A stretch of DNA of 47,232 bases, from positions 263,407 through 310,638 of the forward strand of contig MNCI01037629.1 in the NCBI GenBank assembly GCA_015680685.1, written 5' to 3'. Under the pieces are notes generated by a model. That model saw only the letters and a list, made by a program, of their open reading frames with translations, did no database searches and had not been told where the DNA came from. The DNA comes from Gnetum montanum. Its lineage: Eukaryota > Streptophyta > Gnetopsida > Gnetales > Gnetaceae. A program made the position numbers and the translations under genes. How positions within the stretch are numbered: position 1 is the stretch's first letter; the number at the start of each line of letters is the position of its first letter. This document shows positions 21,346 to 33,228 of this stretch, in pieces.

Positions 21346-21860
21346 GATACCTATTTTATGGGTGCTACCTTTAAAAAACTGATGAGACGCTTGGGTGTAG
21401 AATACAAGCTTATGACACATTACCATCCCTAAGATAATGGTCAAGATGAGGTAACCAATAGGGAGATTAAATGAATCCTTACTAAGATAATTTGTAGGTA
21501 TATGAAGGATTGGAGCTTGAAACTCAATGATGCCTTATGGGTTTTTTGCTTCACCTAGGAACTTCTCCTTGGCTACTTCCCTTAGGAATTATTGTACAAT
21601 AAGTTATCAAAACTTCCCATCCAAATTGAACCACATGTGCTAAACATTTCTTGTAAGCTTGACCTTAACATTAGCTTAGCATAGAAAAGCGTCTTATGAA
21701 TCTCAATGTATGAGATGAAAATTTTATAGTAGCACCTATGATGAATGAACTACATAAAGAATATAGCAAACAATGTCATGAATTTAGGATTAGATGAGTA
21801 GGATTTCAACTAGAAGACAAGGTCCTCTAGTAGAACCCCACACATGTGCCTAAACATCAT
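21346..21860 (+). pseudogene. E5 integrase, C-terminal segment
   Basis: It shows FMGATFKKLMRRLGVEYKL, HYHP, DNGQDEVTNREIK (catalytic Glu region), MKDWSLKLNDALWVF, LLLGYFP and NKLSKLPIQIEPHVL, all standard integrase core-to-C-terminal order. Stops are frequent. Confidence 0.82.
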
Positions 21861-22560
21861 ACATTCTACCTTCACATCCAACACCATGCAAATATACCAT
21901 CCTAATTACCCACAAAAACTCATTTTAGTTAATATGAAATAAGTCAAACCATTTTAGGACTCCCATGTAGCCATGCATTCTAATGATGTCTCTACCATTT
22001 TCAAGGCTTTTTCCATTTTTCACATTTGTCTTCTACCTTAGTTTTAGAGAATATACATAATCTAGTTGACACCTTATGAGGACCAATTTTCACCTTTCTT
22101 TTGTTTTACAACGTCTGTTATATTTTTCATTTCTAATAAATTTTTGCTTTCTTTAAGTCATTTTATGTTTTCTTAGAATTATTTTATACATATTTGTTAA
22201 TAAAACTTATCATTTTTATGCATAGGCCAACTTTGTTATTTGAATTATGTCTTGTGCTATCAAAATCAAGCAAATAATTGTGTAAAAGTTGTAAGACTAC
22301 ATTATTTACTTCTCTAGTTTTTGTAAAGAGAGATCCTTATCATGGGAGTAGTGTAATTTTTATCACATGAAACTAAAATTAATCCATGATAATTATGCCT
22401 TGAAGAAAAGGGGAAGGACCAAGAGGGATTGGAAAAGGGTGTGATATCAAGGAGATTTTTTGATTCTTTGAACTTCCTCTATGAGTTCCACTACTCCACA
22501 TGATTATGCCATTACTCATGTTTTACTTGTGTTGGAAGCATGTTCTTTATTAAAAAGTTG
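21861..22560. other. E5 spacer after integrase
   Basis: AT-rich, with no supported gene. It lies between the integrase end and the motif repeats. Confidence 0.5.
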
Positions 22561-22575
22561 TTATGTTACACTATC

Positions 22576-22750
22576 ACTAGAAAGACATATAATCATTCTT
22601 GAAGGTATTATTTTGGTGATGATGACACAATAATTAAATATTCTTGAGGTACCACTAGAAGGACATGTGACTCATGCCTAAAGGTGTACCATTGATGAAA
22701 ATTAACATTGACTATGGGGCTAGAAAGACATGTGACCCATGCCTAAAGGT
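22576..22750 (-). repeat. Three GRCATG-N5-CATGYC motifs in E5
   Basis: Copies at 22576-22606 (degenerate), 22654-22685 and 22719-22750, inverted relative to those at 38167-38379 and 12937. This is expected because E5 is on the opposite strand. Each has ACTAGAA at the left, a GACATG…CATGCC core, and TAAAGGT at the right. Confidence 0.85.
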
Positions 22751-23149
22751 ATCCCTCTAACCAATGGCCAAGAGTCTTAAATAATATATTTTATAATTAA
22801 TTATAATATGAATATAATATTTGGTTTCCAATTTTATTTTTTTGAAGTGATGATGTCTTTATATGATTGTGGTTGATCTTATGATGGTGAGTTCAAGATA
22901 ATGTAATGTGGTATCACTGGTAAAGATATGGACTTGGTTTAAAATTTGGGTAGATAGGTATGATAGTCATTCTAACCATAATCAACATAAGAATATATTA
23001 TGAATATGATAAGACTCCTCATATCCGAATTTCTACAATTCCTTCTCAATCCATTTCCACCTCACTATTGTATATAATTATGGGCCTAATGCTTTTATTT
23101 AGTTAAGTGTAGGATCCTAACAATAATAATTGGATGGATATGGAATGTA

Positions 23150-23260
23150 GAGTTAATTAAGATTTAATCTCTAATGTACCCATAGATACTTGATGAGATG
23201 GTTATACAAGGGCATGCTTTCAGAAGGACTCACTTGTATAGCTCTTAGACATTTAGCCTA
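23150..23260 (-). other. E5 counterpart of the conserved block after the motif cluster
   Basis: The minus strand shares ordered words (AAGAGCTATACAA, CTTGTATAACCA, GGGTAC) with E4 at about 37668-37760, at a similar distance from the motif cluster. The WVLP-type reading is lost here. Confidence 0.55.
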
Positions 23261-23548
23261 TGAACTACCTTTTCATGTCCAAGTCATTAACACATGGTTC
23301 ATTTCATTATCGTGCATCATCATTTTCTCATTTTGTCTCTATTTTAAGCAGTAACACTCTAGAAAACCTAATTTTTTACAATTCACACTTCAAAAATATA
23401 CCAATTTCATCATCTAAGAATCCTTATTACGATTCTTTGTTGACCTGAAAAATTACCCAAAAATTCATGAAAGATCAAGAAAAATCCAAGTTAAATTGGC
23501 TACAATAGCCTTGTCAAGGTTGTTTTGTTGATGTAGGCAGATTCATCA

Positions 23549-23604
23549 ATGAAGCTTCATCAATGCATATGCATTGACGCAAGGACCAAAAAATATATAT
23601 AAGT
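23549..23604 (+). promoter_or_regulatory. Putative internal promoter of E5 extra ORF
   Basis: A TATATATAAG box at 23594-23603 lies about 430 bp before the extra ORF. Just upstream are two perfect palindromes, TGAAGCTTCA (23550-23559) and CAATGCATATGCATTG (23561-23576). The stretch after the box shares TTTCTCATTTCA with the leader in E4. The promoter role is inferred. Confidence 0.5.
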
Positions 23605-24029
23605 ATTGACACTTAATCAATTTTTCTCATTTCATAAGAGGAGTTTTCATTGTTCCAAAGAGCCTAAGCCTTTAACTTGTAATATCTAATAAATCAAACC
23701 TCAAAATTCATTCATTCAAAAACTTGTGAGCTCTTAGAGTTGAGCTCGACGTCATGGGAAGCAATGCATCTACAAATTGAGATCCTTCAAAAACCCTCAA
23801 ATTTTGAATAACTAAGATAGTTAACACTGATGAATAATTAAAATAATAGAAAATTAGCATCAAATAGCTATCTTAGGACCTCTAGGATATTACATTGTAA
23901 TTACTTAGGGGCATTAGTATTACAAATTTTTGAAATAAAGCTAATGTCATTGATGATCAAGGGTTAAAACACTTAAAAATAATAATTATAATCTAAAAAT
24001 TATAGATGACATTCAAGAGAGTCCTAAAG

Positions 24030-26640
24030 GTGGGTGGTTCATCCAAAAGGAGGAAAAAGTGATTACATGGAGGACGAGAATGTGGATGGGAGTAGGAATA
24101 AGAGTTTGAGGACATACATGTAACAAGCCCTACCAAAAAAGAACCTAAAGTGGAATTGTTAGGAAAATTCTTATAGCAAAAATAGGATAATTAAGATAGG
24201 AAAAAAATACCTAGAGAGATGCTTTCTCTTGAAGTAACCTTCACTAAAGCCTAAATAGAAGAATAAGAACATAGGAGATTTAGAGCTTAGCATATTAAGA
24301 GCTAAGTTTCAAAGCTTTCTTGGAGTTTTCATCAGAATAGATTTGATAGTAGTTACAAGCATCTTAATTATGATCCACCATTTTAGCTAATGTAGAATGA
24401 TACTTGGAAGAGATGTATCTCTTTTGGAATAATTAATAGGAAGATGTGACTATCAAAAATAAGAACATTACCATCTCTTACTCGATGGAAGAAATTTTCA
24501 AAGCCTTGGAAATTTCCAATACATGAACCAAACTAGTAGAAGTATCCACATAGTTAGACAATGAGAGAAAGAAATAGGAAACTCATAAATACTATGAATT
24601 TGATCGAATGTTGGAGAGGATCTAATTCAAGATTGTTGCATACCACATGAACCCTAAGGTATGAAACAACAAGAAAAATCTCCCATCAACTTGCTATAGC
24701 TCATCTTCTTAGGGATTGAGAAGTGCTTCAAAAATAATGAGAAGGAAAAGAAGCCAATTTTCTTTCCCATGCCTCATTAAAAAATTATGCAAAAGGAAGG
24801 GAATTACTTGCTACTACACTGATGTTCTCTATAGGTCCACCATAATGTTTTGATAGGAAATGATGAAGGAGAAGCCATTGCTGAGGCTTTAGGAAGAAGT
24901 AGCACCTCTGCCAACTAAAGAGACACTAGGTGTTGGAGAAAAAAATAAGGAACTAAAGGCATCTCTTCAAACATATGTTGAAGATTTGATACATTATTAT
25001 CCTAGAATGAGCCATTTGAATGAAGTTGCTTGAATAGTTAGTTGGCAATAGCACATTGTATCCAACCTCTTCTTTGTAAGAAGAAGTTTGTTCATCATCC
25101 AAGTGAAACCTACCATGGAAGGGGTTGTAATACCCCTACCGTTTGAACAAATGCTAGAAATCTTGGGTACTATTGTAGCCTTCTCTTTAATTTTGAAAGA
25201 GGTGAATGGGGCCATGATGGTGATCATGCCACATAGAGAGTAAAAAATATATGTGAATATGACAATAGATAGAATTAGTGAGGCTCTAAATGTTCTTGTA
25301 GGATCATTCCTAGATTTGTATATAAGAACTAGATCAAGGGAAATGAGTGCATCATAACATGTGGAAATACTGGGAAGATTGGTGGGCATTGAATCTTCAA
25401 TTCCATATGTCTTCAACATTTTGAAAGATACCACATTCACCTAGTCAACACACATAGAGATAAGAGGTAAGCTTATCATCATTGAACTATAACTTTAGGA
25501 GGCTACTTCACTAAATTAGTAATTAATTGCTAAAGTTACATAACTAAGAGCCTACTTGTCCAAACCATATCTCCATCAAACAAGCTTAATCAGGGATGAG
25601 AGCTTTGAAAAACTCAAGGCCAAACAATAAGAAATAGAGATGGAGAAGAAGAAGGCCACCTAGGATGCAACCTTGACATAAGCTATGTTAAATGGAGTAA
25701 ACACAGACCTTGCCATGGTGTGCATAGAAAATAAGAATTTGGCTAAGGAGAACTGAAGGTTACTTAAGATTAAAAACAAAAGGAGAAAATGGAGGAATAC
25801 TTTAAGCACTAATAGAAGTATTTGGTTGAAGTTCATGCAAACATATGAAGGTTGGTAGATGAAAATAGAAATATCTCTATGAAGGAGGTGCATGCCATCT
25901 ACTAGCGATCAACAATTAAGATTATCACTTGAAAGAATGAGGCCTTAAAATATGAAAACAAATATCATTAAAGGGACTAGGTAGGCATGCATAAGGAAAT
26001 TAATGAGAAATACATTTGATTAACTAAGGTGAAGCTAAATAGAGCCCTCTAGTAGCTCCAAGGTGATGCATGGTAGCCTATCTTTAATGGACCGAATGTA
26101 TCTAAGCAAGCTAAAATCCACACCAAGGAGCTACAATTAGAAGAAATGATAGAGTACATGGAGCTTGCTAACCTCTGTTATGGTAGTTTAACAATGCTCA
26201 CTATTGGTAAGCCAAGATTAAAGTTGGAGAAGCAAGTGACTATTTTATACCTATTGTATGAAAATAAGCACAAGCTCCATAGGAAATAGTGCCACAAATT
26301 ATAAATAGCTAATATAAGCTTAACACCATAAAAATTATTTTTGAATTTTAATGGAAAATTGCTAAATATTTGGCCAAAAGAATGATAGATTACCATGAGC
26401 TAAAGGATGTTGTCAAGTCATTTGATATTGAATGAGAATAATTCGTTATTTGGTTTGTCAATGTGCATGAATTATTCTCAACTCTACATTGTCCTTGGGA
26501 GATACCTAAAATAGTAAATCTAAGAGAACTTACCCAAATCATTCATGACTCAAGGACCAAAGAACAAAAAATAAGGATCTTAATTAATGCATTTTAGCTA
26601 AAGAAAATAACAATAATAGTACTATGGCAACTACAACTAG
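24030..26640 (+). pseudogene. E5 extra ORF: uncharacterised protein with coiled-coil C-terminal half
   Basis: This is the plus-strand counterpart of 36651-34107. Matching pieces in order are a basic SKRRKK start; a middle with ISHQLAIAHLLF and PMPHLKKLCKREGI (E4: ANMAHLLF and PFPCLIRRLCE.ARI); LQLEEMIEYMELANL; KPRLKLEKQVTILYLLYE; and LAKRMIDYHELKDVVKSF. Unlike E4 this copy keeps the C-terminus, which continues to about 26640 (VNLRELTQIIHDSRTKEQK). It has many stops and some frameshifts. The function is unknown. The central piece resembles 'putative plant transposon protein' ORFs that accompany plant Ty3/gypsy elements, but I cannot verify that. Confidence 0.65.
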
Positions 26641-26879
26641 CACCAAGGTGTGAGAAATTATGATAAGAGCCATCACAAGAACCAAAACCACTTGCCACTA
26701 CATAAGACATGCATTGATTCCATTTTTTGTAAATATCTACATAGTTTTATAAGGGCCATGTATCCAATTTTGTCACATGTCAAATTTATAAATCACTCAA
26801 GTAACTTTTGTAACATGGCACTCTAGGTAGTTTAAGATAGTCAAGTCACTCTCGCATTTTATAAATAAAATTTTTTTTA

Positions 26880-27401
26880 ATTTGTTAACTCAATGATGAG
26901 TTTTTTATTAGTCATGTAGGTATGATGAGTCATAATTTGGTTGGCTATGTTAATGTAACAACATCAACACAATAACATCAACATAGGGTTAGATGTGTGA
27001 ACACATCAACATTGATGTGGAAATAGTAAATGCCTATATAAATATGTGCACCAACCATATTTATGACATCATTTACTCATTAGCCTCTTAAAGTTCTCAT
27101 AGTTTGCTTTTGTAGAAGTAAGAACATGTCATTGAGTTCCCATAACATGAACTAAGTTGATTGCCCAAAATTTTATTTAAGTAATTATGTACCTAGACAT
27201 ATTTTCATGATGGCAATAAGATCAAAATTATTTTACCTTTAGTGTAGTACTTATTATAGCTTAATGATTTCTTTAATTACAATTTAATTTTATTTATTTT
27301 CTTTGATTTACATGCACTTAGTTAATTATTTTACATTTTATTGTACCTAATTGCACTACATGGGTGTGACCAACGTCAAGCATAAAAACATTAATGTTTG
27401 G
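26880..27401 (+). repeat. E5 3' LTR, first part
   Basis: TATA (GCCTATATAAATA, about 27032-27044) lies downstream of inverted arms CACATCAA/TTGATGTG (27002-27019) and several ACATCAAC words. The downstream part shares CTCATAGTTTG(C/T)TTTTGT and ATGTACCTAGA-like blocks with the reverse complement of the E4 LTRs. It is cut at 27401 by E4. The exact 5' limit is uncertain. Confidence 0.65.
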
Positions 27402-28109
27402 TGATGAGCTATTAGGTATTCCAACACTCAACCATAGAAGTCATAAGTGTTCATGTACAACTAGATCAGAATATGTGGATGGAAAATTAATTATACTAGT
27501 ATTTAATGTTCAGTTCATGATTATTGTCTTTCCACTTAGAGTTAGCAAAGTGCAGATCATATGGTTGAACTCTTAGTGAGGTATATGATATACTAATGTT
27601 GTTTGGCTTTAATTACACTAACTGCCAACATGGTAAAACTAATTGTAAATTCTATGTCTAAGTGCAATGAAAATATATAACTATTTTACCCTATTAATGA
27701 ACTGTTCCTGGGTTGTCGTACAGGTCCTGTGATAGTGCAATCATTACTGGGATTACTAAGTGATTTCAATACTAAGCAAATTAAGCAAAGACACTACTAG
27801 ATTGCCAAATAGTTACACTTTCCACTCAAAACCAATTGTACTCATTTAGCCTTACTAAGAGACATTGGAAAAGTAAATGACCTAAAAAATGTAAAAATTA
27901 AACATGATTAAATGTAAAAATTAAGCTAAGTGAGATGATACAATGATGAAAAACATGATTAATTGCATCTAGGTACAATCCACTTAAATAAAGATTTCAT
28001 ACAATTATTGTTCACCACATTGTGGGCATTCACTCTAAGTCACGAAAACAAACTACATGAATTTTGCTAAGTATTGGACAAAAGTTGTTATTTCAACATG
28101 ACAGTGGGT
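27402..28109 (-). repeat. E4 3' LTR, truncated by E3
   Basis: It aligns end to end with 45256-46005 and stops at ACAGTGGGTT. The last ~100 bp containing TATA and U3 are missing and are not found on the far side of E3. Confidence 0.82.
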
Positions 28110-29226
28110 TTAAGGATCGATAACTTAGAAGGGGAGATGAATAAGTTCCCAAAAATAAAATCTAATAGCCACAAAAATCACACTCAAATTTAACATGGTT
28201 CCCCAACTTGGGTAGTCCACACTTGAAGGGTAGATTCCTTGCATACCTTTGGACTTTATTTCTCTAAAATGTGGTTTGAATGGTATCTCACCCTGTACAA
28301 GCTCTAAGCTTTGCACCAGATTGTTTCATCACTATGAAACCACTTAACCATGCAAGGTTCCAATAAGCTTAGAATGTATTTTTAATGATCCCACAACCTT
28401 TACAAATTGAGCTTTACTCTAGAGAGTTTTGATGCTACACAAACACTCAATCCCATAGGATCCTGACAAGCTCAAGTATGATGCCTTCTCACAAGAAGTG
28501 CAACAATCCCTTAGGGCAGCAAGAAAAGAAAAATAATTACAAGGATAGAATATAACTCAATTTACAAAATCCTTGTTCAATGAAGTGCAGTTTCACAGCA
28601 AGCCAAACAAATGATGTGACAATGTAAGTACAATAGAATAAAATACAAAATGATTTCTATTTGATATTCAAAATTCTTTCCCTTTTTCCAAGAGAATGAA
28701 GTCTTCTTATAGCCTTAGAGTTTCCAAAAATATCTTGGAACTTGTGCAATGGCTATTTAATGTCTAGTGTAGATGTCTCCTTTGAGATAGGGGCATCTTT
28801 CTGAAATTAATTTCCATTCTGGGAAGACGTCTCTTCTAAAATTGGGACATCTTTGTGAGGACATGTCTATGGAAATGTCTTCTCTAGAAAGAATGTCTCC
28901 TATTTTTGGAAGACATTTTCTTTGCATATTCTCCACTTTGGCCAAGACATCTTTTGCTTCATGGTGACTTCTTCTTAGCTTTTGAACTTTGGTTCTTTAA
29001 GATTGCTTTTATTCATTTAGCTTCCTCTCGATCACTAGAGCATCTTCATTTTGCTTGTAGTCTTCATACTCATTCATGCTCCCTTGAGTCCTTATAGTCT
29101 TCACATTAACATCTCTTTATAGATGTCATTTCTTGAGCTCTCATTTATGCCTTGCAAATCATCACATTCTACAACATTATATGTTCTTCATTTTTCTTAA
29201 GGTTTTGACATACCAAAAGGTCAACA
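28110..29226 (-). repeat. E3 3' LTR
   Basis: The minus strand starts TGTTGACCTTTTGG right after the polypurine tract. It carries several TGTCTC/CGTCTC words at 28775-28905. The left end aligns with the primer-site end of the other LTR. Confidence 0.8.
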
Positions 29227-29242
29227 ATCTCCTTCTTTTTTG
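29227..29242 (-). other. E3 polypurine tract
   Basis: The minus strand reads AAAAAAGAAGGAGAT directly before the LTR start TGTTG. This is the expected plus-strand primer of a copia element. Confidence 0.75.
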
Positions 29243-29499
29243 ATGATGTTTAAAAATTAAGAAAATGAGTTAGTATTCTTCAAAAATCATGAGTTCATAT
29301 ATTCACAATATTACCCATGTCATCATTTATCCGCATCGTAATCACATATAATAGTACCATTCTACCAATTTCTTCCCCTTTTTGGACAACATCAAAAAGG
29401 AGTGGAGCAAACTTTCCCTACACACACACACACACACACACATGGTTTTTTTATTAATAATTAAAAAGAAAGATAAAAATACAAAAGTAAGAAAGATTA
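29243..29499. other. E3 3' untranslated stretch with CA microsatellite
   Basis: Between RNase H and the polypurine tract there is no gene. A CA dinucleotide run lies at about 29419-29441. Confidence 0.6.
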
Positions 29500-30000
29500 C
29501 TTGATAAGACAAGGTTCTATTTCCATATCGTTACATAGAGAAGTTAATCAGCACTCATTAAGAGGTTTGGAAAAGCATAAGCTAGTTGATTTGTGGTTTC
29601 AATAAACTCTAGTTTTATGTTTTGATGTTAAGTATGTTCTCATATAAAGTGATGTTGAATCTCAATGTGTTTGGTGCATGAATGTTGAATCAGATTTTTT
29701 GTCATGTTTATAGCACTGTTGTTGTCACAAAAGATAGGTGTAGATTGAGATTTGACCCCTAGGTCTTTAAGCATTTCTTTCATCCATAAACGTTAAGCAC
29801 AAAAACTCCAAGCTAAGATATATTCAAATTTTTTTGTAGAAAGTGTTGTATAAGTTTGCTTTTTATTTGTCCAAGAGACAAGGCTTCATCCTAGAAAAAA
29901 ATAGTTTCCACTTGTGCTTTGATGATCATTACAACAATCTGTCCAATTTGCATCATAATATCCAACAAGATCAAGTGGAGAATCCTTTGGATACCAAAGG
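29500..30000 (-). pseudogene. E3 RNase H
   Basis: Ty1/copia RNase H motifs in order: DLVGYYDANWTDC (catalytic Asp), STSGNYFFLG, SLVSWTNKKQ, TLSTKKFEYILA (E region), PIFCDNNSAINMTKN (second Asp), KHIEIQHHFI. Several stops are present. It is fused behind RT. Confidence 0.87.
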
Positions 30001-31019
30001 CCTTAGTTAGTAGTACCTTTTAAATAATGAAAAATTTGTTTAACCACCTTAAAATGAGATTCTTTTGGATTGGCCTAATATCTAGCACACATTCCTACAC
30101 TTAAAGCTACGTCTAGTCTACCAGGATTTAAATAAAGTAAACTACTTATCATGTCTCTATAAAGCATATGATCAACAAGATTTCCTTGATCATATTTTGC
30201 AAGTTTAAAATTTGTAGTCATATGAGTGTTTTTTACCTTCACATCAACTAGGTTGAATTTAAGTAGAAGATCTTTGACATATTTGGTTTGACAAATGAAG
30301 GTTCCATCTACAGATTGATTGATTTGAAATTGAAGGAAGTTCTTGAGTTCTCCCCTCATGCTCATTTCAAATTTAGATTGCATAAGATCTAAGAATTTCT
30401 TGCAAAGATTTTCATTAGTAACACAAAAAATAATATGAGCTTATTTAAGTTCATAGAGAGCCTTCTTGAGTTTGTAAACATGATTAGGTTTGATAGGATC
30501 TATGAAACCTTTAGGTTGTTCAACGTAAACTTCTTCTTGTATGGTTCCATTTAGGAAGGCACTTTTTACATCCATTTGATATAGTTTAATATTTTTAATA
30601 CTAGCATATACCAAAATAAATCTAATAGATTCTAATCTAGCAACAGGAGCAAAATTTTCATCAAAATTAATCCCTTCTTATTGATTATATCCTTTGGTAA
30701 CTAATCTAGCTCTATTTTTAATGATATTTCCATTTTCATCAGTTTTGCTCCTAAAGACCCATTTTGTTCCAATAATAGGTTTATGATAAGGTCTAGGTGT
30801 CAATTCTCATATGTTATTCCTAGTAAATTGATTCAACTCATCTTGCATAGTAGAAATCCATCCTTCTTCTCCTTCAACTTCTTTGAAGGTTTTGGGTTTA
30901 AGTTGAGAGAGATATGCTAAATATACATAAATTTCTTTAGTTTGGCCTCTAGTGTGAATACCATCTTGTACTTCCCCAAAAACATCATTGAGAGAATGTA
31001 TTTTACTAAGTCTAGGCAC
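30001..31019 (-). pseudogene. E3 reverse transcriptase, catalytic box deleted
   Basis: The order is [85 protein letters not shown]. It then jumps in frame to HIIFCVTNENLC, which in relatives follows about 40 residues later, directly after YVDD. The catalytic YVDD box is thus missing through an internal in-frame deletion near 30436. The rest (LKNFLQFQINQ, CQTKYVKDLLLKF) is normal. Confidence 0.88.
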
Positions 31020-31199
31020 CTTCAGTTGAATGGGAGATGTCTCATCGAGTTCATCTTCTTACTCTTTTTCATGTTCACTGTCAACTTTAGAATTTTTATC
31101 AACTTGAGCTTGAGTGGAATTAGACAATTTTTGAATGGTAAAAAATTTTCATCATATTGTGAAGAAGTAATTTCATAATCATCAACTTTAACATTTATA

Positions 31200-32430
31200 G
31201 TTTCTTCTACAATATTTGTTTATTTATTGAAAACTCTATAAGCCTTGCTAACTAACAAATATCCTAAGAAAATAACTTCATCAATTTTAGGATCAAATTT
31301 TCTTAAGTTATCTTTATCATTTAAAATATAGCATTTTGAACCAAAGACATGAAAATAATCTATTGAAGGTTTTCTACTAGTCCATAATTCATAAGAAGTT
31401 TTGGAGGTGAATCTTCTTACCAAGACTCTGTTGGATACATAGCAAGCAATGTTGAATGCTTCAGCCCAAAAGTAATAGGGAATATTTCAGTCATTCAATA
31501 GAGTCCTTCCTATTTTATTCAAAATCATGTTTTTCCTTTTAGCTACACAATTTTGTTGAGGAGTTCTTGCAGCAAAAAATTGATGAAGTATGTTGTTCAT
31601 TTAACAAAATTTCTTAAACTTGGTATTCTTGAATTCCCCTCCATTGTCAGTCCTAATAACCTTAATTCCATAGTCTTTTTATTTTTGAATTTGATAGCAA
31701 ATTCTTAAGAAATGATCAAATATCTCATCTGTGTGATATAAAAAGGAAACCCAAGTAAAATGAGAGTAGTCATCAATAANATGTGATATAAAAAGGAAAC
31801 CCAAGTAAAATGAGAGTAGTCATCAATAATATTTAGAAAGTACCTTTTCTTTCCCGAACTGAGTGTTTGAGAAGGACTAACCACATCCATATGGAGTAGG
31901 TCTAAGGGATGAGAGGTAGATATACAATTTTTCTTATAAAATCTAACCTTTTTTGTTGTCCTTTCTAGCATGCTTTGTAGGTATTCAAATTAAAGTCTTT
32001 GAGTTTGGGTAGTGCATGAACCATTTCTTTTGTTACAAGAGTTTGAAGAATATCTTTGTTTATGTGACCCAGCTTCCTATGCCACAAATAGGTATCATCT
32101 GTACAACTAACTAAGAACCTGGATTCAAGGTTAGGATTATTTCCAAAAATAGTGGTATAAACATTTCCCTTTATAGTTCCTTTTATCAGAATGTTTCCGA
32201 TGTTTAAGTCTTGTATTCTATAAGATTCTTTAGAAAACATAACATTGAAATTTGAATCACAAAGTTGACTAACACTAAGAAGATTATGTTTTAAACCTTT
32301 AACAAAGAAAAACTTATTTATAGTTGGCAGCCCTTTACCTTTTCCTCCTATGATACTAATACTTATTATTGGGGCCTCTGTTTCATTTCCAAACATGATG
32401 GTTCCACAATTTTGTTCTATGAAGTGGGTG
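31200..32430 (-). pseudogene. E3 GAG-pre-integrase and integrase
   Basis: The HHCC zinc domain reads LWHRKLGHINKD…CKAC-type (YKAC, then TAG where Gln is usual). The core shows LLHMDVVSPSQT (first Asp), RYFLNIIDDYSHFTWVSFL, KVIRTDNGGEFKN (second Asp) and RTPQQNCVAKRKN (Glu lost). The C-terminus includes LRKFDPKIDEVIFLGYLLVSKAYRVFNK. The stretch is distorted by the 48-bp duplication with N at 31732-31829. Confidence 0.88.
31732..31829. other. Exact 48-bp duplication around a single N
   Basis: 31732-31779 and 31782-31829 are identical, separated by N (31780) and one A. Removing one copy lets the integrase frame run on smoothly (…SFLYH then DEIFDHFLRIC). This is most likely two contig ends that overlap but were not merged. 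Confidence 0.85.
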
Positions 32431-33208
32431 AAATAGGTTTTATCACCTATCATGTGCCTTGAACATCCATTGTCAATATATCAAGTGCTACTTTTGGCAT
32501 TAGAGAGAGCTATTTGAGCCATCAAGTTCTTTTCAAGCTTCCTCTCTTTTTGTTTCCAAACCTGCAAAGTTCCTTGTTTAGAATGCTTTTGCAGAGATCA
32601 AGTGTATTGATTCATTCTAAAATAGTAGTATGCTTGAATATAACTAAATTTTTGACAAAAGAAATAATTTAAAATCTAGGCTTTGACATTTTACCAAACA
32701 TGGATTGATTTTCTTCTATATAACCTCCTAGACATCCATCTTTTTGCTTTTGGTCTTTTATTTTCTCTAAAGATTTCTTACTCATCTACTCAATCACATT
32801 GGTTAGTCTTTGAATCTTAGCCTTAAGGTCTATGTTTTCTTTCTTAAGATAAAAACATTCAACATTAAGAGATGTAATTTTCATATCCTTGACTTGTAAA
32901 AAATATTTCATTTTGACACATAAGCTTTTGAAAGAAATAATTTCATGGTAGAACAATCCATATATTTCTTCAAAGGGAAGTTCATTACTTGACATTTCCT
33001 TGTCATCTAGATTGTCACAAGTTTGACCAATCTTACAGTCATTGTCTTTTCTATTCCTGATTGTAAAACAAGGAATGAAAGATTTATCTTTATAAATGTG
33101 ATATAGAAATTGAATACAACAATTGATGAAGCATATAAGTCTCCTTGTCTAATTGTGCCTAACATAGCTTACCCCTTCCATGTTCATGTTGCTTTATCTA
33201 TGAGAGAT
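32431..33208 (-). pseudogene. E3 protease and short Gag remnant
   Basis: At about 32440-32490 the frame reads YIDNGCSRHMIGDKTYF, the copia protease site with Asp-Asn-Gly for Asp-Ser-Gly. Upstream, 32995-32786 reads a helical stretch (LKKENIDLKAKIQRLTNVIE) typical of the C-terminal part of copia Gag. Only about 720 bp separate the protease from the primer site, so most of Gag is missing. Confidence 0.7.
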
Positions 33209-33226
33209 AACCTTGCTTCGATACCA
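33209..33226 (-). other. E3 primer-binding site (initiator Met tRNA)
   Basis: The minus strand reads TGGTATCGAAGCAAGGTT, 15 of 18 positions as in the usual copia site TGGTATCAGAGCCAGGTT. Confidence 0.85.
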
Positions 33227-33228
33227 CT

